From Shimia sp047124445 (GTDB lineage: Bacteria; Pseudomonadota; Alphaproteobacteria; Rhodobacterales; Rhodobacteraceae), in NCBI RefSeq assembly GCF_047124445.1, contig NZ_CP138921.1, forward strand, positions 2,604,001-2,668,000: DNA of 64,000 bases, read 5' to 3'. The notes beneath the pieces were generated by a model. That model made no database searches and was not told the DNA's origin. It worked only from the letters and a program-made list of their open reading frames with translations. The stretch's first letter is position 1. Every line of letters begins with the position of its first letter. This document shows positions 43,451-54,515 of the stretch, in pieces. Both the position numbers and the translations under genes were made by a program.

Positions 43451-43479
43451 ACAAAAACGGGGCCGCCTCTGCGACCCCG
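43451..43479 (-). terminator. Rho-independent terminator of ilvD
   Basis: On the - strand CGGGGTCGC (43479-43471) pairs with GCGGCCCCG (43466-43458), with one G-T pair, followed by TTTTTGT. Confidence 0.85.
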
Positions 43480-43505
43480 CCTCACTCTCATACCGAATGA
43501 CTGAC

Positions 43506-45359
43506 TTATTCGTCGTCTTCGTCCAGCATCCGCACCGCGCCCAGCGAGGCGTTGGACACATGCGCCGCGTAGACTTTCAGCGCTTTGGACACCGCCCGCG
43601 GACGCCCTTCGGCTTTCCAGAATTTCTTGTCAGCCTGCGGGTGGTTGTCCCGACGGCGCTGCAGCTCTTCGTCGCTCACATCCAGATGGATGGTGCGGTT
43701 TGGCACGGAGATTTTGATCTTATCGCCATCTTCCACCAGACCAATCACGCCCTTCTCCGCCGCTTCCGGCGAGGCGTGGCCAATCGACAGACCGGCGGTC
43801 CCACCGGAGAAGCGGCCATCGGTCAGCAGCGCACAGGTGGTGTCGAGCTTTTTGGATTTCAGATAGGCGGTTGGGTACAGCATCTCCTGCATGCCCGGCC
43901 CGCCCTTGGGGCCTTCATAGCGGATAACCACCACGGAATACGGCTTCACCTCATTCTGCAAAATGCCGTGCATCGCGTCTTCCATGCTCTCAAACACCTT
44001 CGCGGTGCCCTCGAACTCATACATCTCTTTGATCACACCGGCGGTTTTCAGGATACAGCCCTGCTCAGCAATGTTGCCAAACAGCACGCAGAGACCGCCT
44101 TCCTGAGAGTAGGCATTGGCAAAGTCACGCACGCAGCCGTCTTCGATATCCAAATCCAACTCGGTGTACATCCGCGACTGGCTGAAGGCCTCGGTGGTGC
44201 GCACACCACCCGGCGCGGCAATAAACAGATCGCGCGCCTCGTTGCCCGCGCTCTCGCGGCGCACATCCCACTTATCGATAAACTCACCCATGGTGCGCTC
44301 ATGCACGGTCGCGCAATCGCGGTGGATTTTACCTTCGCGCTCCAGCTCCCCCATGATCCGCGCGATACCACCGGCCCGGTGCACATCTTCCATGTGATAC
44401 TTCGGTGTTGAAGGCGCCACTTTGCTCAAATGTGGAATCTCACGGCTCAGACGGTCCATGTCCGCCATGGTGAAATCGACGCCGCCTTCATGGGCAATCG
44501 CCAGAAGGTGCAACACGGTGTTGGTCGACCCGCCCATGGCAATGTCCAGCGCCATGGCGTTTTCAAAAGCTTTGAAGTTGGCAATCCCACGCGGCAGCGC
44601 GGTCTCGTCGCCCTCTTTGTACCAGCGGTCACACAGCTCAATGATCTTGTGCCCGGCTTCTTCAAACAGAGCCCGGCGCTTGGAGTGGGTCGCCAGCAAC
44701 GAGCCGTTGCCCGGCAGCGCCAGGCCCAGCGCTTCCGCCAGACAATTCATCGAGTTTGCAGTGAACATACCTGAACAGGAGCCACAGGTTGGGCAGGCAG
44801 AGCGTTCCAGCTTGTCCACTTCTTCCTGGCTGCGGTCTTCATCAGTTGCACCAACAATGGCGGTCACCAGATCAGCCTTGTGCTCGCCATCCTTCAGGAT
44901 CACCTTCCCGGCTTCCATCGGGCCACCGGACACAAAGATCGCCGGGATGTTCAGGCGCATCGCCGCCATCAACATGCCCGGGGTGATCTTGTCACAGTTG
45001 GAAATACACACCAGCGCGTCGGCGCAATGCGCATTCGCCATATACTCCACAGAGTCGGCAATGACTTCGCGCGACGGCAGCGAATACAACATCCCGTCGT
45101 GGCCCATGGCGATGCCATCATCCACCGCAATGGTGTTCATCTCTTTGGCCACGCCGCCGGCTTTCTCAATCTCACGCGCCACCAGCTGGCCCATGTCTTT
45201 GAGGTGCACGTGACCGGGCACGAACTCGGTGAAGGAGTTGACCACCGCCACAATCGGCTTGCCAAAGTCCTCGGTTTTCATACCTGTCGCACGCCATAGC
45301 GCACGGGCAGCAGCCATACGGCGGCCAAAGGTCGAGGTTTTGGAACGAAGATCAGGCAT
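43506..45359 (-). CDS. ilvD: Dihydroxy-acid dehydratase
   Basis: A 617-residue iron-sulfur dehydratase that makes the 2-keto acids of valine, isoleucine and pantothenate synthesis. The cluster cysteines are in VCISNCDKITPGM near residues 120-132 and CPTCGSCSGMFTANSMNC near 190-207. PEAAEKGVIGLVEDGD near 558 and SDEELQRRRDN near 585 are typical of the C-terminus. ATG at 45359 has AGGAG eight bases upstream. The end is acidic (LDEDDE). It feeds ketoisovalerate to panB elsewhere in the window but is transcribed alone. Confidence 0.97.
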   Translation of the reverse strand: MPDLRSKTSTFGRRMAAARALWRATGMKTEDFGKPIVAVVNSFTEFVPGHVHLKDMGQLVAREIEKAGGVAKEMNTIAVDDGIAMGHDGMLYSLPSREVIADSVEYMANAHCADALVCISNCDKITPGMLMAAMRLNIPAIFVSGGPMEAGKVILKDGEHKADLVTAIVGATDEDRSQEEVDKLERSACPTCGSCSGMFTANSMNCLAEALGLALPGNGSLLATHSKRRALFEEAGHKIIELCDRWYKEGDETALPRGIANFKAFENAMALDIAMGGSTNTVLHLLAIAHEGGVDFTMADMDRLSREIPHLSKVAPSTPKYHMEDVHRAGGIARIMGELEREGKIHRDCATVHERTMGEFIDKWDVRRESAGNEARDLFIAAPGGVRTTEAFSQSRMYTELDLDIEDGCVRDFANAYSQEGGLCVLFGNIAEQGCILKTAGVIKEMYEFEGTAKVFESMEDAMHGILQNEVKPYSVVVIRYEGPKGGPGMQEMLYPTAYLKSKKLDTTCALLTDGRFSGGTAGLSIGHASPEAAEKGVIGLVEDGDKIKISVPNRTIHLDVSDEELQRRRDNHPQADKKFWKAEGRPRAVSKALKVYAAHVSNASLGAVRMLDEDDE

Positions 45360-45539
45360 CTTATGCACTCCTGCGGATGGCTCGGGCGCCCCATCGCGCC
45401 CCTTGCGTGTCTGGACAGAACGGGTGCCATCCCAAAGAGGGGAATGCAAGAGAGTCCGGAAAGAATGTTACTCAAAATCGCGCGCAAAGCTTTCACAAAA
45501 TACGATGCGCGCGACTTTCACGAAATCCACTCCGGGCAT

Positions 45540-45863
45540 TTACCCCAAAGCCACCGCCTTTGCGAGAAAACCCGCACAGCACTTCGCCTGGATGTCCTCC
45601 ACGCTTCGCAGCTTGAGATGCCGCCGCGCCTTGCCGCTGCCTTCAAGCATTCCATCTGGATCGCTCAACCGTGCCCCATGGGAGAACTCAAAGGACACAT
45701 GCGCTTTGTAGCCGAAGTATCCGCCGACAGCTGTGGCCGCGACACCCGCCTCACGCTCCAACATCTGCCCGCCATACATGCTGCGCCCGTGGAGCTCCGG
45801 CGCCACCTCGGCCACCATTTCCTCCAAGGCGTCGATGATCGCAGCTTGTGTGGTCTCGTCCAT
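45540..45863 (-). CDS. DUF1801-like protein
   Basis: A 107-residue protein of the DUF1801/YdhG-like type, recognised by SMYGGQML, VSFEFSHGARLSDPDGMLEGSGKARRHLKLRSVEDI near residues 56-91. The family has a small alpha-beta fold and no established biochemical role. Its ATG lies one base after the stop of the VOC gene (TGAGATGG), so the two are one transcript. Confidence 0.82.
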   Translation of the reverse strand: MDETTQAAIIDALEEMVAEVAPELHGRSMYGGQMLEREAGVAATAVGGYFGYKAHVSFEFSHGARLSDPDGMLEGSGKARRHLKLRSVEDIQAKCCAGFLAKAVALG

Positions 45864-45864
45864 C

Positions 45865-46260
45865 TCAGCCCTCCAGGTTCATTGGTGTAGCAATTTCCAC
45901 CAAACACCCGTTGAGATCGCGCACATAAGAAATCGTCTGCCCCCAAGGCACCTCATGCGGTTTGCTCACCGGCGAACACCCCGCCGCCAGAGCCTTCTCA
46001 AATGCCGCCGGCACGTCCTCGGTGATAAAGCAAATCTCCCACCCCGCCGGAATGGCGCTCTTCTCGTTGGGTGCAAAGGCCAAGCCATCCAGCTCGATCA
46101 CCTCTTCGGCGGAAAACGACAGCACCGTGTCCCCGGTCTCCATCTCCGCATAAAGCGTGCTTTCATGCATAAACCTCTGCGTCAGGCCAAAGGCCGCCTC
46201 ATAAAACGCCACAGTCTCCGGCACGTTTTTCACATAAATAATTGTGTATCCAAGTTTCAT
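45865..46260 (-). CDS. VOC (glyoxalase/bleomycin-resistance fold) family protein
   Basis: A 131-residue single-module VOC protein. It begins MKLGYTIIYVKNVPETVAFYEAAFG, the typical first beta-alpha unit, and has the metal-binding-type HEVPWGQTISYVRDLNGCLVEIATP near the C-terminus with its glutamate. GAGG precedes the ATG at 46260. It may be a lyase or a binding protein; nothing pinpoints a substrate. It is co-transcribed with the DUF1801-like gene. Confidence 0.9.
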   Translation of the reverse strand: MKLGYTIIYVKNVPETVAFYEAAFGLTQRFMHESTLYAEMETGDTVLSFSAEEVIELDGLAFAPNEKSAIPAGWEICFITEDVPAAFEKALAAGCSPVSKPHEVPWGQTISYVRDLNGCLVEIATPMNLEG

Positions 46261-46335
46261 AACAATCACCTCATATTGGTTGGCCTAGACCTAAGCCCCT
46301 CCCCCCCCAATGCGCTTGAAAAAATCGGACATCAC

Positions 46336-47130
46336 CTAACGCGCCGCACGATTTCCCCACAGGCCGCCGGACACATCCGGCCGGATCAAGCCCTCGGGAA
46401 TGGCTGACGGCACAAACCCGCCAAACCGCCGCATGGCCCGCGTCATATGGGCCTGATCGGCATAGCCCGCCTCAAACGCCGCGTCCGACAGAGATCCACC
46501 CGCCTCGCACACCAGCCGCAAAGCCCGATGAAACTGCACCAACGACGCGTAAGCCTTCACCGACAGCCCCACTGTGCTCCCAAACATCCGGTTGAGATGC
46601 CGCGTCGAACACCCCGCCCGTGCTGCCAGCTCCGTCACAGAAAACCGACCACCCGCCATATGTATCCGCCGTACGCTCTCCCCCACACGATGCCCCTCCG
46701 GTGTCAGCGCACGCCCTTCCACAAAGCGCACCAACGCCTGGCGCAAAACGTCTTCACCTGTGCCTACCTCACAAAGTCCCGCCAATTCCGGCACCAAGAC
46801 CTCCGCCCCATCTTCTAACGCCACCTGATCTTTCGCTGTCCCCAACGCATCACCCCACAAAACGCCCCCGCGCTCCGGCCGCAGCCGCACGCCAATCCAC
46901 CGATCTCCGGCCTCAAATTCCACCCAATAGGGCTGCGTTGCCGGCCCGGTCACCACCAACCGAGGCGCCACCATCGGATCGGCGTTGTAGCGCACAATCA
47001 CGTCACAGCGCCCATCCGGCAGGATCAAACTGCGCCCCGCCTGCGGCTCTTCATGACGCCACACCGCCTCCACGCTGCGCGCCTGTTGCGGCGTAAAAAT
47101 CCGCTCCTGATATCCATCTGGCAGACGCAC
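46336..47130 (-). CDS. AraC-family transcriptional regulator
   Basis: A 264-residue regulator: an N-terminal DUF6597-like sensor half (LPDGRCDVIVRYN near residues 37-49) and a C-terminal AraC double helix-turn-helix (about 160-250; SVTELAARAGCSTRHLNRMFGSTVGLSVKAY and DAAFEAGYADQAHMTRAMRRFGG). Start is GTG at 47130 with GAGG about seven bases earlier. It begins nine bases after the stop of the PAS-LuxR gene, so the two regulators form one operon divergent from the M20/ABC catabolic operon. Confidence 0.9.
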   Translation of the reverse strand: MRLPDGYQERIFTPQQARSVEAVWRHEEPQAGRSLILPDGRCDVIVRYNADPMVAPRLVVTGPATQPYWVEFEAGDRWIGVRLRPERGGVLWGDALGTAKDQVALEDGAEVLVPELAGLCEVGTGEDVLRQALVRFVEGRALTPEGHRVGESVRRIHMAGGRFSVTELAARAGCSTRHLNRMFGSTVGLSVKAYASLVQFHRALRLVCEAGGSLSDAAFEAGYADQAHMTRAMRRFGGFVPSAIPEGLIRPDVSGGLWGNRAAR

Positions 47131-47139
47131 GCTACACCC

Positions 47140-47673
47140 TCACCCAATCGTCAACCGCGCCAACAGCTCGGTGGCATTCTTCACCTGAAACCGTTTGTGC
47201 AACCGCGCGCGTACGTCCTCAATGGTCCGTGGAGACAACCCCAACTCCCGCGCAATCTCCTTGCTGGTCAGCCCGCGCCCCAAGCCGCCCACCACCTGCC
47301 GCTCTCGCACCGAAAGCGACACCGGCGGCCCGTCGTGAATTGCGGCAAACGTCATCACCAGACGCGCCAACGGATCGTCCGGCGTCAGCGTCTGCGCCCG
47401 GAACCGACACCACACCTGCCCGCCATCCCGCCGCCGTACCATACGCTCATCACTATAGGCGTGGTCCTGCATCAACGGTTTCAACCCAATGTCCCGCACC
47501 TGCTCAAACTCTTCCGTGCTGTCATACAGCAAGCGAAAAGACTGCCCTACCAAGGCCTCCTTCTCATAGCCCACCAACCGCGCAAACCCCTGATTGCACG
47601 CCCGAATAACCCGCTGCTCGGCCATCACAATGCCCACGGGTGCGGCCTCAAACGCCAGCTGATCCCAATCCAT
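47140..47673 (-). CDS. PAS-domain LuxR-type regulator
   Basis: A 177-residue regulator consisting of a PAS sensor domain (about 5-115; LAFEAAPVGIVM, NQGFARLVGYEKEALVGQSFRLLY) and a LuxR helix-turn-helix (about 118-175; LSVRERQVVGGLGRGLTSKEIARELGLSPRTIEDVRARLHKRF). It is divergent from the M20/ABC/cupin/ALDH/SDR operon and co-transcribed with an AraC-type regulator. An 18-bp symmetrical site lies in the divergent promoter region. It is the best candidate for controlling that operon. Confidence 0.9.
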   Translation of the reverse strand: MDWDQLAFEAAPVGIVMAEQRVIRACNQGFARLVGYEKEALVGQSFRLLYDSTEEFEQVRDIGLKPLMQDHAYSDERMVRRRDGGQVWCRFRAQTLTPDDPLARLVMTFAAIHDGPPVSLSVRERQVVGGLGRGLTSKEIARELGLSPRTIEDVRARLHKRFQVKNATELLARLTIG

Positions 47674-47696
47674 TTACGTCCCCCCAACCGTAATCC

Positions 47697-47714
47697 TACG
47701 GTATTGATACCGTA
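47697..47714. promoter_or_regulatory. Symmetrical site in the divergent promoter between the PAS-LuxR gene and the M20 operon
   Basis: TACGGTAT and ATACCGTA are perfect inverted halves separated by TG. An overlapping half, CCGTA, also occurs nine bases earlier. The site is 24 bases before the regulator start and about 105 before the M20 gene, a natural place for an operator. Confidence 0.6.
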
Positions 47715-47819
47715 ACCTCCTCCGCGCCACTCTGACCACACCTGTGTCCGCACGATTTGCAAAAACGTTCCGTCGCAGGCCCCACAAAAACCGCCGCACT
47801 GCGCAAGAGGCCCGCCACC

Positions 47820-49121
47820 ATGCCCATCGACACCGACCGCCTGATGATCCGCATCGAATCCATGCGCGACGAGCTGGTGCAGCTGACCCAGGACCTGATC
47901 CGCATCCCCACGCTCAACCCACCGGGCGAGTGTTACCGTGACATCTGCGATTACCTCGACACCCGCTTGACCCGCCATGGCTTTGACACCCAACTGGTCC
48001 GCGCCCACGGCGCGCCCGGCGACAGCGACAAATACCCCCGCTGGAACATCGTGGCCCATAAATCCGGCCACCACCCTGGCGAATGTGTGCATTTCAACAG
48101 CCACACCGATGTGGTCGAAGTGGGCCACGGCTGGACCTTTGATCCCTTTGGCGGCGAGATCAGCGACGGCAAAATCTACGGCCGTGGCGCCTGTGACATG
48201 AAAGGCGGCCTCGCCGCGTCGATCATTGCCGCCGAAGCCTTCATTGCCGAATTCCCCGACTTCCACGGCAGCATCGAAATCTCTGGCACAGCGGATGAAG
48301 AATCCGGCGGTTACGGCGGCGTCGCCTATCTGGCGGAACAAGGCTTCTTTGCCCCCGAACGTGTACAACACGTCATCATCCCCGAACCCCTGCACAAAGA
48401 CCGCATCTGCCTTGGCCATCGCGGCGGCTGGTGGGCCGAAATCGAAACCTTTGGCGAAATTGCCCACGGCTCCATGCCGTTTTTGGGCGACTGCGCCGTG
48501 CGCCACATGGGGGCTGTGATCGACAAGTTTGAGAGCGATCTCTACCCCGCGATGGCGGCGCGGCGCACCGACATGCCGGTCGTGCCCGAGGGCGCGCGCA
48601 GCTCCACCATGAACATCAACTCGATCCACGGCGGTCAGGCCGAACAGGCCGAAGACTTTGACGGCCTACCCGCCCACTGCGTGCCAGACAGCTGCCGCAT
48701 CGTGATCGACCGCCGCTATCTGGCCGAGGAAAACCACGCCCAGGTCGAAGGCGAAGTCCGCTCCCTGCTGGATGACCTCTCAGCCCAGCGCGAGAACTTC
48801 CGCTATGACATGCGCGAGCTCAATCACGTCGCCCCATCCATGACCGACCGCAAAGCCCCCGTGGTGACCACGGTGGACCGCGCCATTCAGGACATTTTGG
48901 GAAAGACCCCGGATTATGTCGCAAGTCCCGGCACTTACGACCAAAAACATATTGATCGCATCGGCAAGCTCAGCAACTGTATCGCTTATGGGCCGGGTAT
49001 TCTGGAGATGGCCCACAAGCCTGACGAATACATCGGCATCGACGACATGATCGACAGCGCCAAGGTCATGGCCCACAGCCTGACTCAGCTGCTGCTACCA
49101 CAAGACAAAAACTCGGCCTAA
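47820..49121 (+). CDS. M20-family amidohydrolase (ArgE/DapE-like)
   Basis: A 433-residue zinc peptidase of the M20 family. The metal-binding histidine and aspartate lie in VHFNSHTDVVEVGHGW near residues 97-112 and the bridging aspartate in YGRGACDMKGG near 120-130; the catalytic glutamate pair is in GTADEESGGYGG near 158-169. The dimerisation and C-terminal parts are complete. It would hydrolyse an N-acyl amino acid, N-acyl amine or dipeptide in the cytoplasm. ATG at 47820 has AGAGG nine bases ahead. It is the first gene of the operon with the peptide-type ABC importer. Confidence 0.92.
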   Translation: MPIDTDRLMIRIESMRDELVQLTQDLIRIPTLNPPGECYRDICDYLDTRLTRHGFDTQLVRAHGAPGDSDKYPRWNIVAHKSGHHPGECVHFNSHTDVVEVGHGWTFDPFGGEISDGKIYGRGACDMKGGLAASIIAAEAFIAEFPDFHGSIEISGTADEESGGYGGVAYLAEQGFFAPERVQHVIIPEPLHKDRICLGHRGGWWAEIETFGEIAHGSMPFLGDCAVRHMGAVIDKFESDLYPAMAARRTDMPVVPEGARSSTMNINSIHGGQAEQAEDFDGLPAHCVPDSCRIVIDRRYLAEENHAQVEGEVRSLLDDLSAQRENFRYDMRELNHVAPSMTDRKAPVVTTVDRAIQDILGKTPDYVASPGTYDQKHIDRIGKLSNCIAYGPGILEMAHKPDEYIGIDDMIDSAKVMAHSLTQLLLPQDKNSA

Positions 49122-49166
49122 GGCCCAAAAATAACAAAAAGCAAACAGTTAAGGGAGAGAGACACT

Positions 49167-50654
49167 ATGACATTTTTCACGTCCAAGCTCGCCAGCGCCA
49201 GCGCCGCCGCTCTGATTGCTGGAACACTGGCCGCGCAGGCCGCACAAACCGACATCACCGTCGCCATGCAACTGGAGCCGCCGCATCTGGACCCGACGTC
49301 CGCCGCTGCCGGCGCGATTGACAGCGTGCTGTATGCCAACATCTTTGAGGGTCTCACCCGCTTTGCCTCTGACGGCTCGATCATCCCTGGCCTGGCAAAA
49401 AGCTGGGAAATTTCCGAGGACGGCCTGACCTACACCTTTATGCTCAACGACGGCGTGACCTTCCACGACGGCTCCGCCATGGACGGCGAGGATGTGAAGT
49501 TCTCCTTGGATCGTGCCCGCGCAGAAGACAGCGCCAACGCGCAAAAAGCGCTCTTTGCCGGCATCACCGATGTGACCGTGGTCGATCCGCTGACCGTGAA
49601 AGTCACGCTGGATGGCCCGAACGGAGACTTCCTGTTCAACATGGCCTGGGGCGACGCCGTGATTGTCGCGTCCGAAAGTATCGATGACATCAAGACCACC
49701 CCCATCGGCACAGGCGCTTTCAAGTTTGCGGATTGGGTTCAGGGCGACAAGATCACCCTCACACGAAACGATGCCTACTGGGGCACGCCTGCCACCCTCA
49801 CCGATGTGACCTTCAAGTTCATCTCCGATCCGACCGCAGCCATGGCCGCCATGATGGCCGAAGACATTGACGTCTTTGCGGGCTTCCCGACCCCGGAAGC
49901 GCTACCGCAGTTTGAGGCCGATCCGCGCTTCCAAGTTCTGGTTGGTAACTCCGAAGGCGAGACCATCCTGTCGACCAACAACAAGATGCCGCCACTGGAT
50001 GACGTGAAGGTGCGCAAGGCCATCGCGCACGCAATTGACCGTCAGGCGATCATTGATGGCGCGATGTTTGGCCTCGGCACGCCAATTGGCACGCACTTTG
50101 CCCCGCATCACCCGGACTATGTCGATCTGACCGGCAACTCGGCTTATGATCCCGAACTGTCCAAGAAACTACTGGCTGAGGCGGGCTATCCGGATGGCTT
50201 CACCACCACCCTGAAGCTGCCGCCGCCCTCCTACGCCCGTCGTGGCGGCGAAATCATCGCGGCGCAGCTGCGTGCGGTTGGAATCAACACCGAAATCTCC
50301 AATCTGGAGTGGGCGCAGTGGCTGGAACAGGTGTTCCGCGGCAAGGACTTTGGCCTGACCATCGTCAGCCACACCGAACCCAACGACATCGGCATCTACG
50401 CCCGCCCGGATTACTACTTCCAATATGACAATCCGCAGTTCCAACAGATCATGGAAACCTTGAACAAAGCCACCATCCCAGCAGAGCGCACCGCCCTGCG
50501 CAAAGTGGCCCAAACCATGATCTCTGAGGACTATGTCAACGGCTACCTGTTCCAGCTGGCGTTTCCAACGGTGGCCAAAGCCGGTGTGCAGGGCCTCTGG
50601 CTCAACGCGCCCACCCAAGCCACCGACCTGACCGCTGTGAGTTGGTCAGAGTAA
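49167..50654 (+). CDS. ABC transporter substrate-binding protein (oligopeptide/DppA type)
   Basis: A 495-residue periplasmic SBP_bac_5 protein with a Sec signal (residues 1-27, cleavage after AQAA). LEPPHLDPTSAAAGAIDSVLYANIFEGLTRFASDGSIIPGLAKSWEIS is the family N-terminal signature, and the remaining two lobes are complete. Members bind peptides, opines, heme or modified amino acids. GGGAGAGAG precedes the ATG. It is the importer component of the M20/permease/ATPase operon and should fix its substrate range. Confidence 0.93.
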   Translation: MTFFTSKLASASAAALIAGTLAAQAAQTDITVAMQLEPPHLDPTSAAAGAIDSVLYANIFEGLTRFASDGSIIPGLAKSWEISEDGLTYTFMLNDGVTFHDGSAMDGEDVKFSLDRARAEDSANAQKALFAGITDVTVVDPLTVKVTLDGPNGDFLFNMAWGDAVIVASESIDDIKTTPIGTGAFKFADWVQGDKITLTRNDAYWGTPATLTDVTFKFISDPTAAMAAMMAEDIDVFAGFPTPEALPQFEADPRFQVLVGNSEGETILSTNNKMPPLDDVKVRKAIAHAIDRQAIIDGAMFGLGTPIGTHFAPHHPDYVDLTGNSAYDPELSKKLLAEAGYPDGFTTTLKLPPPSYARRGGEIIAAQLRAVGINTEISNLEWAQWLEQVFRGKDFGLTIVSHTEPNDIGIYARPDYYFQYDNPQFQQIMETLNKATIPAERTALRKVAQTMISEDYVNGYLFQLAFPTVAKAGVQGLWLNAPTQATDLTAVSWSE

Positions 50655-50716
50655 CACCCCCCGCGCTGGGGCCACATCGCGTGGCTCCGGCGCAAATCCA
50701 ATCGAAAGCCGCTGCC

Positions 50717-51124
50717 ATGATCGAGCATATCCCCGCAGGCACTCTGCCCAGCCGCAAAGCGCCACCAGAATATTTCACCGGCGACGTGCGCATGGATCTG
50801 ATCACCGAAAGCCGCCCACCATCACAAGTGTTCGCCGCCCGCGTCACCTTTGAACCCGGCGCGCGTACCGCGTGGCACACCCATCCCGTCGGCCAAATCC
50901 TGCATGTGCTCTCTGGCGTTGGTCTGATTGCCCTGCGCGGCGAAGCCCCGCGCACCATCCGTCCCGGCGACAGCATCTGGATCGAGCCCGGCGTCGAGCA
51001 TTGGCACGGCGCCACGCCAGAGACCGCCATGTCTCACATGGCCATCCAACAGGTCGAAAACGGCTCCGGTGCCACATGGCTCGAACACGTCTCTGACGAC
51101 GACTACCTCAAGACCCCAATTTAA
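50717..51124 (+). CDS. Cupin resembling manganese-dependent hydroxynitrile lyase
   Basis: A 135-residue single-domain cupin. The metal-binding motif is ARTAWHTHPVGQ near residues 49-60 (two histidines and glutamine) with the second part GVEHWHGATPETAMSHMAIQ near 92-111. Together with YFTGDVRMD near the start and EHVSDDDYLK at the end this matches the Granulicella tundricola hydroxynitrile lyase group, usually annotated as (R)-mandelonitrile lyase or carboxymuconolactone-like cupin. ATG at 50717 fits the family; GTG at 50642 is an alternative. The activity in this organism is unproven; it sits between the binding protein and permease genes. Confidence 0.86.
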   Translation: MIEHIPAGTLPSRKAPPEYFTGDVRMDLITESRPPSQVFAARVTFEPGARTAWHTHPVGQILHVLSGVGLIALRGEAPRTIRPGDSIWIEPGVEHWHGATPETAMSHMAIQQVENGSGATWLEHVSDDDYLKTPI

Positions 51125-51130
51125 CGGCCC

Positions 51131-52078
51131 ATGCTCCGCTACACTCTCAAACGCGCCCTGTCTCTGGGCCTTAGCCTCGTGGTGGCCTCGCTGGTGATCT
51201 TCTTCGTGATCGAAGTGGTGCCCGGCGACCCTGCCAGCTTTATGCTTGGCCTCAACGCGCAGCCCGACACCATCGCCGCCCTGCGCAGTGAACTGGGGCT
51301 GGATGTCTCCAAACTGGAGCGCTACCTGGCGTGGGTTGGCGGCATGTTGCAAGGTGACTTTGGCACCTCCTACACCTACCGCACGCCTGTGACCGAGATG
51401 ATTGGCGACCGCATCTGGGTCTCCCTGCCTCTGGCTCTCTACGCGCTCACGCTCTCCACCCTGATCGCCTTCCCCGCAGGCATCTACGCCGCCTCCCGCC
51501 GCGGCAAACCCGGCGACATGGCCGTCATGGGCGCGACCCAACTGGGCATCGCGGTGCCAAACTTCTGGTTCGCCATGATGCTGGTGCTGATCTTCGCCAT
51601 CAACCTACGCTGGTTCTCTGCCGGCGGCTTTGCCGGTTGGGACAAAGGCGCCGCTGCCGCCATGAAATCCCTGACCCTGCCCGCCATCGCGCTGGCTCTG
51701 CCGCAATCCGCCATCCTCGCCCGCGTCATGCGCTCCGCCCTACTGGATGTGCTGGGCGAAGACTTCATGCGCACCGCCCGCGCCAAAGGCCTCACCCGCC
51801 GCCAGGCCCTGATGCGTCACGGCCTGCGCAACGCCATGATCCCCGTGCTGACCATCATCGGCATGCAGTTCTCCTTCCTACTCGCCGGCGCCATCATCAT
51901 CGAACAGGTGTTCTTCCTGCCCGGCCTCGGCCGCCTGATCTTCCAGTCCATTTCGGCCCGTGACCTCATCGTGGTCGAAAGCGTGGTCATGCTTCTGGTC
52001 TTCCTAGTCATCCTCGTGACCTTCCTTGTCGACCTCGCCTACGCAGCCGTCGACCCCCGTCTGAGGTCCCGCACATGA
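51131..52078 (+). CDS. ABC transporter permease (DppB type)
   Basis: A 315-residue inner-membrane permease of the oligopeptide class with about six membrane segments. MLRYTLKRALSLGLSLVVASLVIFFVIEVVPGDPA at the N-terminus is the DppB family hallmark, and the coupling EAA-like loop DVLGEDFMRTARAKGLTRRQALMRHGLRNAMIPVLT near residues 190-225 contacts the ATPase. It overlaps the DppC-type gene by four bases. Confidence 0.93.
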   Translation: MLRYTLKRALSLGLSLVVASLVIFFVIEVVPGDPASFMLGLNAQPDTIAALRSELGLDVSKLERYLAWVGGMLQGDFGTSYTYRTPVTEMIGDRIWVSLPLALYALTLSTLIAFPAGIYAASRRGKPGDMAVMGATQLGIAVPNFWFAMMLVLIFAINLRWFSAGGFAGWDKGAAAAMKSLTLPAIALALPQSAILARVMRSALLDVLGEDFMRTARAKGLTRRQALMRHGLRNAMIPVLTIIGMQFSFLLAGAIIIEQVFFLPGLGRLIFQSISARDLIVVESVVMLLVFLVILVTFLVDLAYAAVDPRLRSRT

Positions 52079-52892
52079 GCCTCTCCCGCAACATCCTCCT
52101 AGGCGGTCTGCTCTGCCTCTGCGTGGTCGCCGCCGCGCTCCTTAGCTTCCTCTGGACGCCCTATGACATCACCGTCATGGACATCCCCAACAAACTGCAA
52201 AAACCCAGCGCCACCCATTGGTTTGGCACCGACCACTTTGGCCGCGACATCTTTTCAATGATCATGGTGGGCGCTCGCACCTCGCTCGCTGTTGCGCTGG
52301 TGGCCGTCGGCATCGGCATGGGCCTCGGCGTGCCCCTCGGTCTCTGGGCCGCTGCCAACTCCGGCAGCTGGCTCGACGAGCTGATCATGCGTGGCAACGA
52401 CCTGATCTTCGCCTTCCCCAGCCTCGTGATCGCCATCCTGATCACCGCCATCCTCGGCCCCGGTGCCGTCAACGCCATCCTCGCCATCGGCATCTTCAAC
52501 ATCCCGGTTTTCGCCCGCCTCACCCGCGCCGGCGCCCTGCCGCTTTGGCAACGCGACTTCATCCTCGCCGCTCGTGTGGCAGGCAAATCCCGCGCCCGCA
52601 TCTCGGCCGAACACATCCTGCCCAACGTCGCCAACCTCTTGATTGTACAAGGCACCATCCAGTTCTCCCTCGGCATCCTCGCCGAAGCGGGCCTCAGCTA
52701 CGTGGGCCTGGGCGCGCAGCCCCCGACGCCCTCATGGGGCCGCATGCTCGCGGACGCCCAAACCATGGTCTCGTTCGCGCCACACCTTGCACTGATCCCC
52801 GGCCTCGCCATCATCGCTTCCGTCTTGGGTCTCAACCTGCTGGGCGACGGCCTGCGCGATCACCTTGACCCCAAAATCCGGGTGATGCGCAC

Positions 52893-52896
<4 letters not shown>
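52075..52896 (+). CDS. ABC transporter permease (DppC type)
   Basis: A 273-residue inner-membrane permease. FGTDHFGRDIFSMIMVGARTSLAVAL near residues 51-76 is the typical DppC entry, and the coupling loop RDFILAARVAGKSRARISAEHILPNVANLLIV lies near 160-191. Translationally coupled to both neighbours by ATGA overlaps. Confidence 0.93.

Positions 52897-54501
<1,605 letters not shown>

Positions 54502-54515
<14 letters not shown>

Noticed and set aside
43451..43479. Similarity between the ilvD and trxB terminators as a dispersed repeat
   Set aside because: Both have CGGGGCCGC and GACCCCG stems, but such short GC-rich stem sequences recur by convergence in terminators and the flanks do not match.
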